51,014 nucleotides of DNA, from NCBI GenBank assembly GCA_013297655.1, contig JAAFHV010000031.1:1-51014 (forward strand). The letters run 5' to 3'. Positions 31,780 to 40,207 of this stretch are shown piece by piece (within the stretch, counting starts at the first letter, position 1; each line of letters opens with the position of its first letter). A program made the position numbers and the translations under genes. Under the pieces are notes generated by a model, which ran no database searches, was not told the origin of the DNA, and saw only the letters and a list, made by a program, of their open reading frames with translations. The stretch is from Myxococcales bacterium (GTDB lineage: Bacteria; Myxococcota_A; Polyangia; Polyangiales; Polyangiaceae).

Positions 31780-32844
31780 ATGGCACGCATGCTCGTCACC
31801 GGCGCCACTGGATTTCTCGGCGCGCACCTCGTCGCGAAGCTTCTCGAGCGCGGAGACACCGTCGTCGCGCTCTGCCGCGGCGAAGGCCCCGACGTCACGG
31901 TGCAGGGAAAATCTGCGGAGATCGTGAGCGGCGACGTGCTCGACGCTTCGAGCGTGGAGCGCGCGGCGGCGGGCTGCGACGGCGTATACCACTGCGCCGG
32001 CAAGGTCTCCCGCGACGTGCGCGACGCGGAAGAGCTCCGCACGCTGCACGTCGAAGGCACCAAACGAACGCTCGACGCGTGCAAAGCGGCCGGCGTAAGG
32101 CGCGCAGTGGTCGCCTCCACGAGCGGCGTGGTCGCGGTCTCAGACGACGAGGACAAGGTCTCGACCGAAAAAGACGAAGCGCCGATGGGGCTCTTGAACC
32201 GCTGGCCCTACTACCGCTCCAAGCTCTTCCAAGAGAAGGCCGCGTTCGAGCGCAACGTGCCCGGCTTCGAGGTCGTCTGCGTGAACCCCACGCTCCTCCT
32301 CGGCCCTGGCGACCTCCGCGGCTCGTCGACGGAGGACGTGCGTCTCTTCTTGGAGAAGCGTGTCCCTGCGGTGCCGCCGGGAGGCCTCTCCTACGTCGAC
32401 GTGCGCGACGCGGCGGAGGGCATGATCCTCGCGATGGAGAAGGGCCGCCCCGGCTCCCGCTATTTGCTCGGCGCGAGCAACGTCACGATTCGTGAGTTCT
32501 TCGCCCGCCTCGAGCGCATCTCGGGGATCAAGGCCCCAATGATGCCGCTCCCGCGCGCGCCGGAGCTCTCCAAGATCGGGACCGACTTGCTCGAGAAGAT
32601 GCTCGGGCGCTTCGGGATGGCGCTCCCGGTCGATCCGGTGAGCCTCGATATGGCGCAGCACTTTTGGTACCTCGACGCCTCCCTCGCCGAGGCCGAGCTA
32701 GGCTGGTTCCCGCGCGACGCGGTGGAGACCCTGGTCGACACGGTGCGTGATCTGGAAGACCGCGGCGTGGTGTGGCCGGAGCCGGATTTCGTGCGAAAGG
32801 GCAGCCTCGCGTCGTACGTTCGAGGTGGAGACTCCGCCGTATGA
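31780..32844 (+). CDS. NAD(P)-dependent epimerase/dehydratase family reductase
   Basis: A 354-residue extended-SDR protein: 'MLVTGATGFLGAHL' nucleotide-binding motif at the N-terminus, 'VYHCAGKVSRD', 'STSGVVAVS' and catalytic Tyr144/Lys148 in 'YYRSK', then 'VVCVNPTLLLGPGD'. The 3-beta-hydroxysteroid dehydrogenase/dihydroflavonol reductase branch reduces or oxidises hydroxyl/keto groups on hydrophobic substrates. Placed after the acyl reductase-acyltransferase and overlapping the lipid kinase (ATGA), it could reduce a keto intermediate such as an alkyl- or acyl-dihydroxyacetone species. That role is inference. Confidence 0.88.
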   Translation: MARMLVTGATGFLGAHLVAKLLERGDTVVALCRGEGPDVTVQGKSAEIVSGDVLDASSVERAAAGCDGVYHCAGKVSRDVRDAEELRTLHVEGTKRTLDACKAAGVRRAVVASTSGVVAVSDDEDKVSTEKDEAPMGLLNRWPYYRSKLFQEKAAFERNVPGFEVVCVNPTLLLGPGDLRGSSTEDVRLFLEKRVPAVPPGGLSYVDVRDAAEGMILAMEKGRPGSRYLLGASNVTIREFFARLERISGIKAPMMPLPRAPELSKIGTDLLEKMLGRFGMALPVDPVSLDMAQHFWYLDASLAEAELGWFPRDAVETLVDTVRDLEDRGVVWPEPDFVRKGSLASYVRGGDSAV

Positions 32845-33773
32845 AAAAACCCGTGCTCGTCGTGAACCCGAAGTCCGGCGGGGGGAAAACCGGAAAGACC
32901 TTCGGCGCGATGCGCGGCACGATCGAGAAGCGGGTCGGCGAGTGCGAAATCCGGGAGACGGAGCGCGCAGGGCACGCGATCGCCCTCGCGGAAGAAGCGG
33001 CCTCCGAAGGGCACCCCCTCGTCGTCGCGGTCGGCGGCGACGGCACCTTCAACGAGGTCGTGAACGGCCTCATGAAGGCGAAAAAGAAGGGCCACGAGGC
33101 CGAGCTCGGGCTCATTGCGCAGGGCACCGGCGGCGACTTTCGTCGCTCCCTCGACCTCGAGCACCGCCTCGACAAGTACCTCGACGCGCTCACGAGCGGC
33201 CGCACCCGTCGCATCGACGTGGGCCTCCTCGAGCACGACGGCGGCAAGCAGCGTTACTTCGTGAACATCTTGTCGGCCGGCATGGGCGGGCTCGTCGACC
33301 AGTACGTGTCCGAGTCGTCGCGCGCGATGGGCGGCACCGCGGCCTACTTCTTCGCGTCGCTGAAGGCGCTCGTGAACGCCAAGCTCGGCCACGTGAAGTG
33401 CAAGGTCACCAAGGGCGGCGTCATCACCGAGCGCACCATCCCGACGATGATGATTGCAATATGCAACGGTCGTTTCTTCGGCTCCGGGATGAAGGTCGCC
33501 CCGATGGCCGAGGTCGACGACGGCATCCTCGAGCTCGTCGCGATCGGACAAACGTCCAAGCTCGGCTTCGCGCTCACCTCGAACGCGATCTACTCCGCCG
33601 GCCACATGAAGAGCGACTCCACCGTGCACATGCGCGGCGAGGAGATCGAGCTCACCCTCGAGAACGGCGACGCGACGCCGCATTTTCTCCTCGATTTGGA
33701 CGGCGAGCCCCTCGGCCCGCTCCCGATCAAGGTGAAGGTGGACCCGGGCGCCCTCGCGCTCCGCGTTTCGTAA
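32841..33773 (+). CDS. Diacylglycerol kinase family lipid kinase
   Basis: A 310-residue protein of the YegS/DagK/sphingosine kinase family: 'VLVVNPKSGGGKTGK' at the N-terminus, nucleotide-binding 'GGDGTFNEVVNG' (GGDGT, residues 65-69), 'GTGGDFRRSL' and 'NGRFFGSGMKVAPMAEVDDG', the last being the conserved lipid-kinase metal/lipid region. It transfers phosphate from ATP to a lipid hydroxyl such as diacylglycerol or alkylacylglycerol at the inner membrane face. Its ATG overlaps the epimerase stop, so it belongs to the same lipid operon as the megaenzyme. Confidence 0.9.
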   Translation: MKKPVLVVNPKSGGGKTGKTFGAMRGTIEKRVGECEIRETERAGHAIALAEEAASEGHPLVVAVGGDGTFNEVVNGLMKAKKKGHEAELGLIAQGTGGDFRRSLDLEHRLDKYLDALTSGRTRRIDVGLLEHDGGKQRYFVNILSAGMGGLVDQYVSESSRAMGGTAAYFFASLKALVNAKLGHVKCKVTKGGVITERTIPTMMIAICNGRFFGSGMKVAPMAEVDDGILELVAIGQTSKLGFALTSNAIYSAGHMKSDSTVHMRGEEIELTLENGDATPHFLLDLDGEPLGPLPIKVKVDPGALALRVS

Positions 33774-33794
33774 AGAGGCGCGACGATCGGCGTG

Positions 33795-34601
33795 TCAGCG
33801 CCCGAGCTCGGCGCGCAGCTTCGCGAGCTCGGCCTCGGCGCGGTCGGCGCGCTCGGCCTCTTTCGCGGCGCGCTCGGCCTCTTTCGTGGCGCGGTCCTCG
33901 GCGTCCTCGAGGCGGAGGTCGCGTTCGCTCACCATGCGCTCGAGCATCCCCACGAGCTCGCCGCTGTCGAGAACTTGCGCGGTGTCGTTGAAGAACCGAA
34001 GCCGTCCGTCGACGATCGCGAGATCCAGCCCCAACACGGCCGAGGGGATGCGACCGCCCTGGCCGAGGAGAGGCACGTAGACCTTGGACGCGCCGGAGAG
34101 GTGAAACCCGCGCAGCACCTTCTTGCGAACGTCGAACGTGAAATACTCTTGGATCCCGAGACGCGCGTACTCACGCACGTTCTCCACGGTGTCCTTGTGC
34201 TTGCGGCCGAGGTTTCGCAGCTCGAGCACGAAGTCGATCCCTCGCCCCTCGCGCGCGACGAGCCAGCTCTCCACCTCTTTGTCCGGATCGGTGTCGCGCA
34301 CGGCGAGGATGTCCGGCGCGAAGACCTCTTCCCCGGGGTAAAACACGGCGAGCTCGGACGCGAGGAAGATACGGCGACGCGCGCGCTCGAAAAAATCCGA
34401 CAGCGTGGTGAGCGCGCGTGTGTTCGGCCGCGAGTGGCGCGTGCCCTCCGCCATCGCCTCTTGCATCGAGTCGAGGATCGTCAGGATCTGGTCCACCGCC
34501 GCGTCTTGCTGCTCGACCGACATGGCGTTCCACGTCGCCTCGTCTGGCGCGCGCGGGAAAACCAAAGGAGGCTTGGAAGGGGGACGGACCGGTTCGCTCA
34601 T
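33795..34601 (-). CDS. Uma2 family (DUF820) protein with C-terminal coiled coil
   Basis: A 268-residue protein with the Uma2/DUF820 restriction-endonuclease-like core: 'HSRPNTRALTTLSDFF' (helix), 'FAPDILAVRD' with the catalytic Asp, 'GIDFVLELRNLGRKHKDTVENVREYARLGIQEYFTFD' with the E-x-Lys type residues. In many Uma2 proteins the motif is P-D-x(n)-E-x-K; here it is 'VLELR', so the last basic residue is Arg. The C-terminus (about 215-268) is a charged coiled coil of EAERA repeats. Biological role uncertain. Convergent with the lipid operon and divergent from the sigma factor gene. Confidence 0.8.
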   Translation of the reverse strand: MSEPVRPPSKPPLVFPRAPDEATWNAMSVEQQDAAVDQILTILDSMQEAMAEGTRHSRPNTRALTTLSDFFERARRRIFLASELAVFYPGEEVFAPDILAVRDTDPDKEVESWLVAREGRGIDFVLELRNLGRKHKDTVENVREYARLGIQEYFTFDVRKKVLRGFHLSGASKVYVPLLGQGGRIPSAVLGLDLAIVDGRLRFFNDTAQVLDSGELVGMLERMVSERDLRLEDAEDRATKEAERAAKEAERADRAEAELAKLRAELGR

Positions 34602-34724
34602 CGGCGGCCAGGAAAGAGCGTAGCACCGGCCACGATCCGCGCGCGAGGAAGGGAAATGTCGGACGAGAATCGAATCGTGGAATGGCGGTCACGAATTCGC
34701 GTGGCATGCCTCTCACGGTTCTGA

Positions 34725-35591
34725 ATGACTGCTCCCGACGACCCTTCGAAGTCCCCGACGACAGAATCCCTGTCGAAGGACGATCCTCTCGCCCCTCTCG
34801 CAGAGCGTGCCCTCGAAGGCGACAGCGACGCGCTCGAAGCGCTGTGCCGCGCGCTCTCGGGTCCACTTTTTCGCCTCGCGGTGAGGCTCCTCGACCACCC
34901 GGAAGATGCGCGCGACGCGACGCAGGAGGTGCTGGTGCTCGTCGCGACGCACCTTTCGCAGTTTCGGTCCGAGAGCCGCCTCCTCACGTGGGCGTATGCG
35001 ATCGCGACGCGCCATCTCCTTCGGACGCGCAAGAAGCTCGTGCGTGTGCGGAGCATGGAGCGGCTCGAGGGGACCATTCGAATGGGCCTCGAGGTGACGG
35101 CGCCGACGAGCGTGCCCGAAGGCGACGCACGCCTGCTCGCGCGCGAGACGCAGATCGGTTGCACCCAGGCGATGCTCGCGTGCCTCTCGCTCGAGGAGCG
35201 GGTCGTGATCGTGCTCAGCGAGGTGCTCGCGGCAGACGACGCGCTCGGCGCGCGGCTAACCAGGATCTCGACGGTCACGTATCGCAAGCGGCTCTCCCGC
35301 GCGCGGAACAAGCTGCGACCCGTGCTGGAAGAGCTCTGTGGCCTCGCGCGCCCCGACGCGCCGTGCTCGTGTACGCGTCAGTCGCGCGCGAAGGAGATTG
35401 GCAATCTCCCACCTCCGAAGATAGCGCGCCTCCCGGTGATCGCGAACGACGTGAGCGTCGCGATGGAGAGCCTCGGCGCCTTGCGAAGACTGGGTCCGCT
35501 CTTCGCGATCGATCCGCCGCTCGCGCCGCCCGAGGATCTGTGGGAGCACGTCCGCGCGAACCTGCCCGCGTTGCTCGGAGGTGTGGGATGA
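34725..35591 (+). CDS. ECF-type RNA polymerase sigma factor with C-terminal extension
   Basis: A 288-residue sigma-70 family protein. Region 2: 'LFRLAVRLLDHPEDARDATQEVLVLVATHLSQF' and 'LLTWAYAIATRHLLRTRKK'. Region 4: 'LSLEERVVIVLSEVLAADDALGARL' and 'YRKRLSRARNKLRPVLEEL'. Beyond it lies an extension of about 80 residues that starts with a Cys pair (DAPCSCTRQSRAKEIG), also seen in related ECF factors, which may bind metal or self-regulate. No anti-sigma gene is adjacent; its ATGA overlap with a zinc alcohol dehydrogenase gene suggests that the enzyme is its co-expressed partner. Confidence 0.88.
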   Translation: MTAPDDPSKSPTTESLSKDDPLAPLAERALEGDSDALEALCRALSGPLFRLAVRLLDHPEDARDATQEVLVLVATHLSQFRSESRLLTWAYAIATRHLLRTRKKLVRVRSMERLEGTIRMGLEVTAPTSVPEGDARLLARETQIGCTQAMLACLSLEERVVIVLSEVLAADDALGARLTRISTVTYRKRLSRARNKLRPVLEELCGLARPDAPCSCTRQSRAKEIGNLPPPKIARLPVIANDVSVAMESLGALRRLGPLFAIDPPLAPPEDLWEHVRANLPALLGGVG

Positions 35592-36691
35592 AGCAGCTCT
35601 TCTTCCTCGCCCCCGGCGATCTCGCGTGGGACGACGTGGAGGCCCCCGTCCTCGAAGGCCCCGGCGAGGCGATCGTGAAGCCGCTCGCGGTCGCGCGGTG
35701 CGATTTGGACGCCGCGATCGTGGGCGGAGAGGCGCCGTTTCGTGGGCGCGCGCTCCATTTCCTGCGCAATCATTTGCCGGAGCGAGTGGGTCAAAAGGGC
35801 CTCTTCAAGAATGCTCCTTTCCGTGGCCCCTACCCGCTCGGGCACGAGTGTGTCGCAGAGGTGCTCGCGGTGGGGAGCGACGTGACGAGCTTCGCGAAGG
35901 GCGATCGGGTGGTCGTCCCGTTTCAAATCTCGTGCGGCGCGTGCGAGCGATGCAAGCGCGGGCTCACCGCGAGCTGCACCGGCGTGCCCCCACGATCGAT
36001 GTACGGATTCGGCGCCCTCGGTGGAATGCGCTGGGGCGGCATGCTCTGCGACGCGGTTCGCGTGCCGTTCGCAGAGGCGATGCTCGTCGCTGCACCGAAG
36101 GGAGTCCCGAACGCGCTCCTCGCAAGCACGGGCGACAACGTGGTCGATGGGTATCGCACAGTGGCGGAGCCGCTCGCGAAAACGCCGAGAGCGCCGGTGC
36201 TCGTGGTCGGCGGATTGGCGACGAGCGTGGGCCTCTACGCGGTGGCGTGCGCGCGGGCCCTCGGCGCGAGCGAGGTCGTGTACCACGACGTGAATCGTGA
36301 CAGGCTCGAGCTCGCCGAGAAGCTCGGCGCGAAGGTCGTGGAGGGGCCCTATCGCACGCAGCGCGGAGGCTACCCGATCACCGTCGACGCGAGCGCGACC
36401 CCCGCCGGTCTCGCCGCGGCGATGCTCTCCACCGAGCCGGGAGGCACCTGCACCAGCGTCGGCATCTACTACGACGAGCGCACCCCCGTGCCCCTCCGCG
36501 GGGCGTACGGCATCGGGCTCACCTTCGTGACCGGCCGTGTGCAAGCGCGCACCGAGCTTCCCCACGTGCTCGCCCTCCTCGCCGACCAGCGCCTCGACAT
36601 CACGGCGGCGACCACCCTCGTCGCGCGCTGGGACGACGCCGCCGAAGCGATGAAGCACCGCGGCGCGAAGGTCGTCGTCAGTCGCGACTGA
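35588..36691 (+). CDS. Zinc-dependent alcohol dehydrogenase family protein
   Basis: A 367-residue medium-chain dehydrogenase/reductase. Catalytic-zinc ligands Cys38 and His86-Glu87 ('YPLGHECVAEVLAVGSDV'), structural-zinc cysteines 116, 119, 122 and 130 ('CGACERCKRGLTASC'), and a Rossmann-type 'VLVVGGLATSVGLYAVACARALGA'. The usual G-x-G-x-x-G is degenerate (G-G-L-A-T-S), so cofactor binding is not guaranteed but the rest of the fold is intact. It oxidises an alcohol or polyol in the cytoplasm; substrate unknown. The ATG at 35588 overlaps the sigma factor stop by 4 bp. Confidence 0.87.
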   Translation: MKQLFFLAPGDLAWDDVEAPVLEGPGEAIVKPLAVARCDLDAAIVGGEAPFRGRALHFLRNHLPERVGQKGLFKNAPFRGPYPLGHECVAEVLAVGSDVTSFAKGDRVVVPFQISCGACERCKRGLTASCTGVPPRSMYGFGALGGMRWGGMLCDAVRVPFAEAMLVAAPKGVPNALLASTGDNVVDGYRTVAEPLAKTPRAPVLVVGGLATSVGLYAVACARALGASEVVYHDVNRDRLELAEKLGAKVVEGPYRTQRGGYPITVDASATPAGLAAAMLSTEPGGTCTSVGIYYDERTPVPLRGAYGIGLTFVTGRVQARTELPHVLALLADQRLDITAATTLVARWDDAAEAMKHRGAKVVVSRD

Positions 36692-36814
36692 CACGACCTC
36701 GGCTTGCGGCGCTTCGAGCGTCGACCCGCCGCACGGTGCTCCCCGCGAGAACACCGATTTAACTACTTTTGTAAATTCAGTACACAAGGGCAAGGTTCGT
36801 CGTAGGCTGCTCTC
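36692..36814. promoter_or_regulatory. Promoter region of the Mo hydroxylase locus (candidate)
   Basis: The 123-bp gap contains an AT-rich patch (gatttaactacttttgtaaattcag, about 36756-36780) unusual for this genome, 35-60 bp upstream of the GTG of the first gene of the following locus. This is a likely promoter location; no clean -35/-10 hexamers were found. Confidence 0.4.
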
Positions 36815-37387
36815 GTGCGATTTCGAGGGGTGCTCGCGGCGGTCGTATTGCTCTTCGTGGCCCTCGGTCCGCGGTCGGCGTTCGCCGCCTGTCCGGACGA
36901 GCGTGACGAGCCCATCTGCGAGCCGTTCGCCGGCACGTTCCAGCCTTCGCTCACCGGCAACGCGGCGGTCACGAACGGCCTCGGCTCGTATCTCGGTGGC
37001 GGGCTCGAGCTCGTGCTCCTCGGTTGGAAAAACGGCGGTCCCACGTTCGGGCCTTCGGACGGCAAGATTCGCCTCGGCGTGGGTGTGCTCGCGTCTACCC
37101 GCGACAGCTCGCGCCTCATGGTTCCGTTCCGTATCGGCACCGCGCTCTCGTTCGAGACACGGGCGACGCGAAAGTTCCTCGTCCCCTACTTCGCGGTCGA
37201 CGTGGGCGGTATCTACGAGAGCGATCTCAAGACGCGCATGTTCGCGGACGCGGGGCTCGGGCTTTACCTACTCCACACGCGTACGGTGAGCATCGACTTC
37301 GAGGGCACCTACGTGCTCCCGTTCAGCGCCGTGAAAGAGCTCCACGGCCCCAAAATGCAGCTTACGGCGACCTTCGCGGTGTTTTGA
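36815..37387 (+). CDS. Signal-peptide outer-membrane-type protein
   Basis: A 190-residue protein beginning at GTG 36815 with signal [20 protein letters not shown] cleaved near 'AFAA'. Mature strands alternate polar and hydrophobic residues ([56 protein letters not shown]) and the protein ends 'LTATFAVF', an aromatic C-terminal residue as in outer-membrane beta barrels. It has an N-terminal Cys pair. It precedes the 2Fe-2S subunit gene by 2 bp, so it is in the operon, perhaps as a small barrel for substrate entry; that is inference. Confidence 0.65.
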   Translation: MRFRGVLAAVVLLFVALGPRSAFAACPDERDEPICEPFAGTFQPSLTGNAAVTNGLGSYLGGGLELVLLGWKNGGPTFGPSDGKIRLGVGVLASTRDSSRLMVPFRIGTALSFETRATRKFLVPYFAVDVGGIYESDLKTRMFADAGLGLYLLHTRTVSIDFEGTYVLPFSAVKELHGPKMQLTATFAVF

Positions 37388-37389
37388 CC

Positions 37390-37860
37390 ATGCCCAACAT
37401 CTCCTTCTTCGTGAACGGTCGCGCGGTCTCCATCGATGCCCCGGAGGACACCCCGCTTCTTTGGATTCTGCGCGAGGAGCTCGGCCTCACCGGCACCAAG
37501 TTCGGCTGCGGGATGGCGCTTTGCGGTGCATGCACCGTACACGTAGAAGACCTGCCCGTTCGTGCGTGCATGGCGCGCCTCGGCGAGGTGGCCGGCAAAC
37601 GGGTGCTCACCATCGAGGGCCTCGGGCAAAACGGGCTCCACCCGGTGCAAGAGGCTTGGCTCGAAGAGAACGTGCCGCAGTGCGGTTATTGCCAATCGGG
37701 GCAAATCATGGGCACCGTCGCGCTCCTCCGCAAAAAGCCGAAGCCCACGGACGAAGACATCGACGCCGTGCTCTCGTCCCACCTCTGTCGTTGCGGCACG
37801 TATTGCCGTATCCGGCGCGCCGTCCACCGCGCGGCGGAGAAGATGGGAGGCACGCCGTGA
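37390..37860 (+). CDS. 2Fe-2S subunit of a molybdenum hydroxylase (isoquinoline 1-oxidoreductase alpha-like)
   Basis: A 156-residue subunit with two [2Fe-2S] domains. The plant-ferredoxin-like N-terminal cluster has Cys40, Cys45, Cys48 and Cys60 ('[14 protein letters not shown]'); the helical C-terminal cluster has Cys98, Cys101, Cys133 and Cys135 ('QCGYCQSGQ', 'HLCRCGTY'). All eight ligands are present. It passes electrons from the Mo centre of the downstream subunit outward. It has no signal and probably rides out with its Tat-targeted partner. It overlaps the partner's GTG start by 4 bp (GTGA). Confidence 0.93.
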   Translation: MPNISFFVNGRAVSIDAPEDTPLLWILREELGLTGTKFGCGMALCGACTVHVEDLPVRACMARLGEVAGKRVLTIEGLGQNGLHPVQEAWLEENVPQCGYCQSGQIMGTVALLRKKPKPTDEDIDAVLSSHLCRCGTYCRIRRAVHRAAEKMGGTP

Positions 37861-40127
37861 GCGCGCGGGGGCCGGAGGCGACACGACGTGACTTCTTGAA
37901 GGTGGTCGGCCTCGCCGGCGGCACGTTCGCGCTCGGCCTCGAGCTGCCGGGGTGCTCCCCGAAGATGCCGATGGCGGCGGGGGGCGACTTCGCGCCGAAC
38001 GCGTGGATTCGCATCACGCAGACGAACCGGTTCCTCTTCGCGCTCGACCGCGTGGAGATGGGACAGGGCACGACCACGTCGCACGCGACCTTGGTGGCCG
38101 AGGAGCTCGACGTCGATCCGAGCCGAATCGAGGTGGTCGCCGCGCCCCCCGATCGCGCTTACGACAACCCGGAGCTCGGCTTCCAAGCTACGGGCGGGAG
38201 CACCAGCCTGAAGAGCTCGTTCATGCCCCTCCGCCGTGCGGGAGCCACCACCCGAGAGATGCTTAGGCGCGCGGCATCGGTCGCGTTCGGCGCACCTCTC
38301 GCCGAGTGTGTCGCCGCCGACGGCGAGGTTCGTCACGTACCCTCCGGGCGCAAAAAGACCTACGGCGAGGTCGCCCAGCTCGCGTCGACGTTGCCTATCC
38401 CCGAGAACGTCGCGCTCAAAGATCCGGCCACGTTTCGCTTCGTGGGCAAGCGGGTAAATCGCCTCGACGCGCGCGCCAAGGTCGACGGCTCCGCGGTCTA
38501 TGGCATCGACGTGAAGGTTCCGCACGCGCTCGTCGCGATCGTGATTCGCTCGCCCACCATCGGCGGAAAGCTCGTCTCGTTCGATCCGGGATCCGCAAAG
38601 ACACGCCCCGGCGTGGTCGACGTGGTGCGCGTACCGAGCGGCGTCGCGATCGTCGCGGAGAGCTACTACCGCGCGCGCGCCGCCGAAAAAGACGTCACCT
38701 GCACGTGGGACGCCGGCGCGACGATGAGCACCGAGGTGCTCCGCAAAGCGTACGCCGAGCGCCTCGAACGCTCCGCCGACGTGGTCGCCTCCCACGGCTC
38801 GATCGGCTCCGGAATGGCGAAGGCTCGTCACGTGCTCGAGGCCCGCTACGAGGCGCCGTACCTCGCCCACGCCACCCTCGAGCCACAGAACACGACCGTG
38901 CATGTGAGGGAGAACGACTGCGACATTTGGGCGCCGACCCAGGCCCCCGCCCTCACGGTCGAGGCCGCGCGCCGCATCTTGGGTTTCTCGCGCGCCAACA
39001 TTCACGTGCATACCACATGCATTGGCGGCGGCTTCGGGCGCAGGCTCGCGCAGGATTTCGTCGTCGAAGCGGTCCACGTCGCCGTCGCGATCCGCGCGCT
39101 CGGGAGGCCGGTGAAGGTGGTGTGGTCGCGCGAGGACGACACGACGAACGACCCTTATCGCCCTATGTCGCTCCACTCCGTCAAAGGGGGCGTGGGGGAG
39201 GACGGTAAAATTTCTGCGTGGTCCCAGCGCGTCGTCACACAGTCGATCGTGGGGCAAGTGGGCCGCGAATGGGCGCCGGTGCTCCTCCCCAACGGGGCGC
39301 CTGGCATCATGAAGCTCGCGATCGGGCACACCGCCGGCGCGCTCTTCGGCACCAACGCGACGACCGACCCTTCGAGCCACGAAGGTGTCAGCGACATGAC
39401 CTACGAGGCGGCCTTCGGCGCGTTTCGTGTGGAGTATGCACCTGTAGAATCAGGGGTACCGGTCGGGTTTTGGCGCAGCGTTGGCCACTCCGAGAACGCG
39501 TTCATCGTAGAGAGCTTCATCGACGAGCTCGCCCACGCCGCGGGTCGCGATCCGCTCGAGTTTCGCCTCGCGCACTTGGCGAAGGGCTCTCGCGCGCGCG
39601 CCGTCCTCGAGCTCGCGGCGGAGAAGATCGGGTGGAAAACCGCGCCGGCAAAGGGCATTTTCCGGGGGATCGGGCTCACCCACGCGTTCTCCACGTTCTG
39701 CGCCGAGATCGCCGAGGTCGCCGTCGACGGACACGCGGTCTCCGTGAAGCGGGTCGTCGCGGCGGTCGATTGTGGCGCGGTGGTGAACCCCGACATCGTG
39801 ACCGCGCAAATCGAAGGTGGCATATGCTTCGGCCTCGGCGCCGCGCTAAAGCAGGCGATCACGATCGAGCACGGGCGCGTGAAAGAGACGAACTTCCACC
39901 AGTTCCCGCTCCTTCGCATGAACGAGATGCCCAAGGTGGAGGTGTTCATCGTGCCGAGCAAAGAAGATCCCACCGGGGTCGGCGAGCCCGGTGTTCCTCC
40001 GATCGCGCCCGCGGTCGCGAACGCCATCTTCGCCGGAACGGGGGTGCGCCTTCGTCGCGTCCCGCTCTTGCCTGCCCTCGCCGAAGCGCTCGCTGCGCGT
40101 TCGGGAGGCGCGAAGGAAAGACGATGA
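37857..40127 (+). CDS. Mo-binding subunit of a molybdenum hydroxylase (isoquinoline 1-oxidoreductase beta-like)
   Basis: A 756-residue subunit of the xanthine dehydrogenase family. N-terminal Tat signal '[14 protein letters not shown]', then '[20 protein letters not shown]', '[20 protein letters not shown]', '[19 protein letters not shown]', '[16 protein letters not shown]' (Mo-cofactor loop, here '[10 protein letters not shown]') and '[17 protein letters not shown]' with the catalytic Glu near the C-terminus. Two-subunit enzymes of this type hydroxylate N-heterocycles or oxidise aldehydes and lack a FAD subunit, giving electrons to a cytochrome, which fits the diheme cytochrome gene downstream. 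Start GTG 37857 is inside the preceding stop. Confidence 0.93.
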   Translation: MSARGPEATRRDFLKVVGLAGGTFALGLELPGCSPKMPMAAGGDFAPNAWIRITQTNRFLFALDRVEMGQGTTTSHATLVAEELDVDPSRIEVVAAPPDRAYDNPELGFQATGGSTSLKSSFMPLRRAGATTREMLRRAASVAFGAPLAECVAADGEVRHVPSGRKKTYGEVAQLASTLPIPENVALKDPATFRFVGKRVNRLDARAKVDGSAVYGIDVKVPHALVAIVIRSPTIGGKLVSFDPGSAKTRPGVVDVVRVPSGVAIVAESYYRARAAEKDVTCTWDAGATMSTEVLRKAYAERLERSADVVASHGSIGSGMAKARHVLEARYEAPYLAHATLEPQNTTVHVRENDCDIWAPTQAPALTVEAARRILGFSRANIHVHTTCIGGGFGRRLAQDFVVEAVHVAVAIRALGRPVKVVWSREDDTTNDPYRPMSLHSVKGGVGEDGKISAWSQRVVTQSIVGQVGREWAPVLLPNGAPGIMKLAIGHTAGALFGTNATTDPSSHEGVSDMTYEAAFGAFRVEYAPVESGVPVGFWRSVGHSENAFIVESFIDELAHAAGRDPLEFRLAHLAKGSRARAVLELAAEKIGWKTAPAKGIFRGIGLTHAFSTFCAEIAEVAVDGHAVSVKRVVAAVDCGAVVNPDIVTAQIEGGICFGLGAALKQAITIEHGRVKETNFHQFPLLRMNEMPKVEVFIVPSKEDPTGVGEPGVPPIAPAVANAIFAGTGVRLRRVPLLPALAEALAARSGGAKERR

Positions 40128-40207
40128 CCATAGAGGCGATACAAGCGCGGAGCAGAGGTATGCGACCGGACCCCCTCTTCCGAACGAAATCAGGGAGGGT
40201 GCAGTGA
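40124..40207 (+). CDS. 27-residue bridging small ORF
   Basis: A small frame fills the gap between the Mo-subunit gene and the XdhC-MobA gene. Its ATG (40124) overlaps the upstream TGA as ATGA, and its TGA (40205-40207) overlaps the downstream GTG start as GTGA. AAGGAAAG lies about 3-10 bases before its ATG. The peptide ([13 protein letters not shown] and 14 more residues) has no recognised motif and includes Arg and Pro. Its likely job is to carry ribosomes across the 76-bp gap so that the maturation protein is made in step with the enzyme. Confidence 0.45.
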   Translation: MTIEAIQARSRGMRPDPLFRTKSGRVQ

